A DNA stretch of 6,353 nucleotides from Phycisphaerae bacterium. Lineage in GTDB: Bacteria; Planctomycetota; Phycisphaerae; UBA1845; PWPN01. A model generated the notes under the pieces. It had not been told where the DNA came from, ran no database searches, and worked only from the letters and a program-made list of their open reading frames with translations. The position numbers were made by a program, and so were the translations under genes. The first letter of the stretch is position 1. Every line of letters starts with the position of its first letter. The stretch covers positions 1 through 6,353 of the forward strand of contig JAPKGY010000191.1 of the NCBI GenBank assembly GCA_026647385.1. Reading direction: 5' to 3'. This document shows positions 4,401-6,353 of this stretch, one piece after another.

Positions 4401-6353
4401 TCACGGGCAGTAGGGTTTCATCGAGAACAACGAATCGATCCGGCCGCGAATGGCCACGAAGTCCGACGTATTGATTGCTCCGTCGGCGTTCACGTCCGCC
4501 CGGAAGTTGCCCGCACTGAGCACCTGGCCGATGCGACCGCGAACGTAGACGAAGTCGGACGTATTCACCACGATGACAGGCGGGGTGCCGGCCGGGCCGG
4601 AGGCCTCGCCGGCCAACACCTGCCAGCAATCGGTCTGACCGGTCACCAGGCTGAGGTCAGCCGCGGCTGCGATCCCCGGATACCCGATCGTGAACGTCGC
4701 CCTGTTGGCGATCCCCGTCAATGTGACCGTCAGTTCGTCGCCCGAGACCGAGATGCCGGCGACGGTCCCGCTGCTGACCGAGACGTCGGCGTTGGTTCCG
4801 GTCACCCGCTGGACGGCCTGGTTGAACTTGGTCACGATCGTGCTGGGGCCCTGCACCGAAGTGTTGGGCACGCGGCCTTCCCACCCGCCGGAGGCAACGT
4901 CGAAAGTACCGGACGTGCCGTGAACCTTGCGCGAAACCGAACTGATCACCAGCAGCGGTGGGCCCAAGTTCTTCTCCCAGGCGGTGATCGCGTCAATGTC
5001 ATCGGGCAGCGGGGCTTTCAGCAAGGGATTCGACCAACCCTGGAAGGTCGACCAGTAGATCATCCGCGGATCCAGCCCGCCCGACTCGTCGACCAACGGC
5101 GTGACCGGATCGTCATCGTCGACACTGAAGACAATCGCCAGGACTTGCGGGCCGGGGGTCATCGGCAGGTTGATCCAGACGAACTCGAAGCCGTCGATGT
5201 CCGTACCCGCGGGCAGGCCGAGGTGGATCGTCCTGTCGATGACTTTGGCCGGCGGCATCAGCCCGTTGAGCGCCAGGTAGATGTGGCCCGGATCCAGACC
5301 CATGTTGGCCTCGTAATCCACCGTGAAGTAATAGAACGGGCAGGCCCCTTCGGCTCTGACGATGTCGAGCGAGTCCACGTCATCATCCTCGGGATCGCCG
5401 ACATCCGGATTCGGCGCGAGGCTCTGGTGGACGCTGACTTCGTCGGCGAACGGGTACGCGACCGCCACGGGCAGAGGCGGTACCCCCATGGGCAGGCTCA
5501 CGCCGACCACCTCGTTCTGATTCGGGGTCGTACCGTAAATCGCACCGGTCGGCGATGGCACGCTCACGGGGACGTCCCCCATCGGCGGCGGCGTCCAGAT
5601 CCACCCGGGGCGCCGATCGTCATCGAACGAGACCATCAGGTATCGGGCTTCATACACGCAAACGGACGGGAACCGCGGGACAGGTTGAGTCAAGGGTGCG
5701 TTCGGGTTGACAAACTCCATGGTCTCGAAGTCGAGTTGGTCGTGACCATCCAGATCGAAGTAGGCCGGATAGAACTGAGGCCACGCCGACGGCGGCAACC
5801 CCGTACCGACCGGAACCCGGGAGGGCGGAACGCCGGGAATCGGCGGCGGGTCCTGGCCGAAGATCCGCTGCGCGTCGTCCTTGAAGCCGTTGCGACCCGG
5901 CGGCAGGACCGGCGCACTCCGCCAGAGATAGACGTCACCGGGATCGAAGGCCTCGTCCCCGTCCATCTGCGGATCGCTCATCTCCTTGTCCGAGCCGATA
6001 TCGAGCGAGAACTCGATCTGGAAGGGCGGCATTTCCTCGCAGCCGTCGTCGATGCCGTTACCGTTCGCATCGCCAAGGCATGCACCGGCGAGGGCCAGCT
6101 TCCCGCCGAGCAGGACGCACGTGCCCGGCGCGACGTAGGTGCACGTGCCGTCGGGCCAACAGCAGGCTTCGATCTGCTGTTCGCATCCGTCGTCGATCTG
6201 GTTGCCGTTCAAGTCGCCCAGGCACGCGCCGGCCGGCGGGTGCGTGCCGCCTCTGGGAAGGCACGTTCCCGGCGCGACGTAGGTGCAGGAACCGTCCGGC
6301 CAGCAGCACGGCTCGATCGGATCCTCACACCCATCGTCGATCTGGTTGCCGTT
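4401..6353 (-). CDS. Secreted multidomain protein with Cys-rich repeats and dockerin-like end, 5' partial
   Basis: The frame is open to the right edge, giving 650 residues plus the stop; start codon and signal peptide lie outside the window. Domains in order (residue 1 at base 6353) are as follows. Residues 1-106 hold two full 48-residue Cys-rich repeats and the start of a third. Residues about 107-480 are an acidic, Pro-rich region with three F[ST]xD...DPxxxY elements and several DxD[SGA]-type motifs. Residues about 475-565 are a Ser/Thr-rich beta-sandwich-like domain (VTGTNADVSVSSG, then VSGDELTVTLTG), as often found before the C-terminus of such proteins. The last 75 residues or so are dockerin-like, ending at MKPYCP. 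Six Cys per repeat suggest disulfides and thus export. No catalytic motif is visible, so a structural, binding or surface-attachment role is inferred. The gene converges on pit. It resembles large secreted hypothetical proteins typical of Planctomycetota; I cannot name its function. Confidence 0.88.
   Translation of the reverse strand, partial: NGNQIDDGCEDPIEPCCWPDGSCTYVAPGTCLPRGGTHPPAGACLGDLNGNQIDDGCEQQIEACCWPDGTCTYVAPGTCVLLGGKLALAGACLGDANGNGIDDGCEEMPPFQIEFSLDIGSDKEMSDPQMDGDEAFDPGDVYLWRSAPVLPPGRNGFKDDAQRIFGQDPPPIPGVPPSRVPVGTGLPPSAWPQFYPAYFDLDGHDQLDFETMEFVNPNAPLTQPVPRFPSVCVYEARYLMVSFDDDRRPGWIWTPPPMGDVPVSVPSPTGAIYGTTPNQNEVVGVSLPMGVPPLPVAVAYPFADEVSVHQSLAPNPDVGDPEDDDVDSLDIVRAEGACPFYYFTVDYEANMGLDPGHIYLALNGLMPPAKVIDRTIHLGLPAGTDIDGFEFVWINLPMTPGPQVLAIVFSVDDDDPVTPLVDESGGLDPRMIYWSTFQGWSNPLLKAPLPDDIDAITAWEKNLGPPLLVISSVSRKVHGTSGTFDVASGGWEGRVPNTSVQGPSTIVTKFNQAVQRVTGTNADVSVSSGTVAGISVSGDELTVTLTGIANRATFTIGYPGIAAAADLSLVTGQTDCWQVLAGEASGPAGTPPVIVVNTSDFVYVRGRIGQVLSAGNFRADVNADGAINTSDFVAIRGRIDSLFSMKPYCP
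4437..4607 (-). other. Dockerin-type EF-hand-like pair at the C-terminus
   Basis: Two segments share NTSDFV-x-x-RGRI. In the second copy (4496-4437) the loop reads DVNADGAINTSD, a full 12-residue calcium loop with D1, N3, D5, G6, N9 and D12. In the first copy (loop at 4607-4554) the matching stretch is EASGPAGTPPVIVVNTSD, 18 residues long: D1 is E, N3 is S, and six extra residues separate it from VNTSD. Type I dockerins bind cohesins in cellulosomes, but planctomycetal versions have no known cohesin partner and may act in cell-surface attachment. Confidence 0.75.
5049..6011 (-). repeat. Three-copy F[ST]xD...DPxxxY internal repeat
   Basis: Three segments of the secreted protein share one pattern: FSLD...FDPGDVY (6011-5928), FTVD...LDPGHIY (5327-5277) and FSVD...LDPRMIY (5129-5055). 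DVDSLD, DIDGFE and DIDAIT lie near or between them, at about 5361-5394, 5176-5203 and 4978-5004. This suggests a repeated beta-rich module, with Asp residues in turns that may bind calcium. The copies are diverged and unevenly spaced, so this is old protein-level duplication and not a DNA tandem repeat. Confidence 0.55.
6036..6353 (-). repeat. 144-base tandem repeat encoding Cys-rich 48-residue units
   Basis: Unit 1 spans 6353-6210 and unit 2 spans 6209-6066, each exactly 144 bases. A third begins at 6065 and keeps only NGNGIDDGCE, to 6036. Each full unit reads NGNQIDDGCE, then CCWPDG[TS]C, TYVAPGTC and GACLGD, with Cys at unit positions 9, 16, 17, 23, 31 and 44. DNA identity is high in places: the 20 bases at 6124-6143 recur exactly at 6268-6287. 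The array runs off the right edge, so the copy number is unknown. The NGNxIDD segment resembles thrombospondin type 3-like calcium-binding linkers. Confidence 0.85.

Noticed and set aside
3409..4413. Open frame overlapping pit in another plus-strand register
   Set aside because: It is Arg/His-rich with no domain, and the overlapping pit frame has all PiT family motifs. It is a frame shadow.
6210..6212. TTG as the start codon of the right-hand secreted protein
   Set aside because: The codon lies inside the tandem repeat (...CLGDLNGNQIDDGCE) and the frame stays open with a full homologous repeat unit up to the window edge, so it encodes Leu within the protein.
6036..6353. CRISPR-like array
   Set aside because: The repeat is 144 bases, in frame, and coding throughout, with no short repeat/spacer pattern.

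Overview
The window looks like chromosomal DNA of a GC-rich member of the Planctomycetota, probably near the Phycisphaerae. This is inferred from protein style, not from a marker gene. The best clue is the large secreted protein on the right, which combines Cys-rich CCWPDG[TS]C repeats, a GDxNGNxIDDGCE linker and a C-terminal dockerin-like NTSDFVxxRGRI pair. A large secreted, sugar-hydrolase-like protein on the left fits the same group.

Layout, left to right. 1-58 is noncoding with one small hairpin. 59-2395 (minus) encodes a 778-residue exported protein that looks like a TIM-barrel glycoside hydrolase of no family I can name. It carries a duplicated RNW..L.P module at its N-terminus. 2396-2634 is a 239-base divergent control region with a candidate promoter on each strand and several small hairpins. 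2635-3258 (plus) encodes a DUF47/PhoU-like protein. Sixteen bases later, 3275-4297 (plus) encodes a PiT-family inorganic phosphate transporter. 4298-4400 lies between convergent genes and holds a perfect GC-rich stem that can act as a terminator. 4401-6353 (minus) is the 3' part of a long extracellular protein whose start lies beyond the right edge.

How the genes work together. The DUF47 and pit genes are a classic two-gene operon: a membrane phosphate permease with a cytoplasmic partner thought to control it. The two flanking minus-strand genes encode exported proteins and have no visible link to phosphate uptake. No stretch over 300 bases lacks a gene. I see no RNA gene, mobile element, CRISPR array or defence system. 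Nothing here convincingly amounts to a new multi-gene system. The points most worth a second look lie inside the two exported proteins: a duplicated N-terminal module, a three-copy F[ST]xD...DPxxxY repeat, 144-base tandem repeats at the window edge, and a dockerin pair in which one calcium loop has been disrupted.
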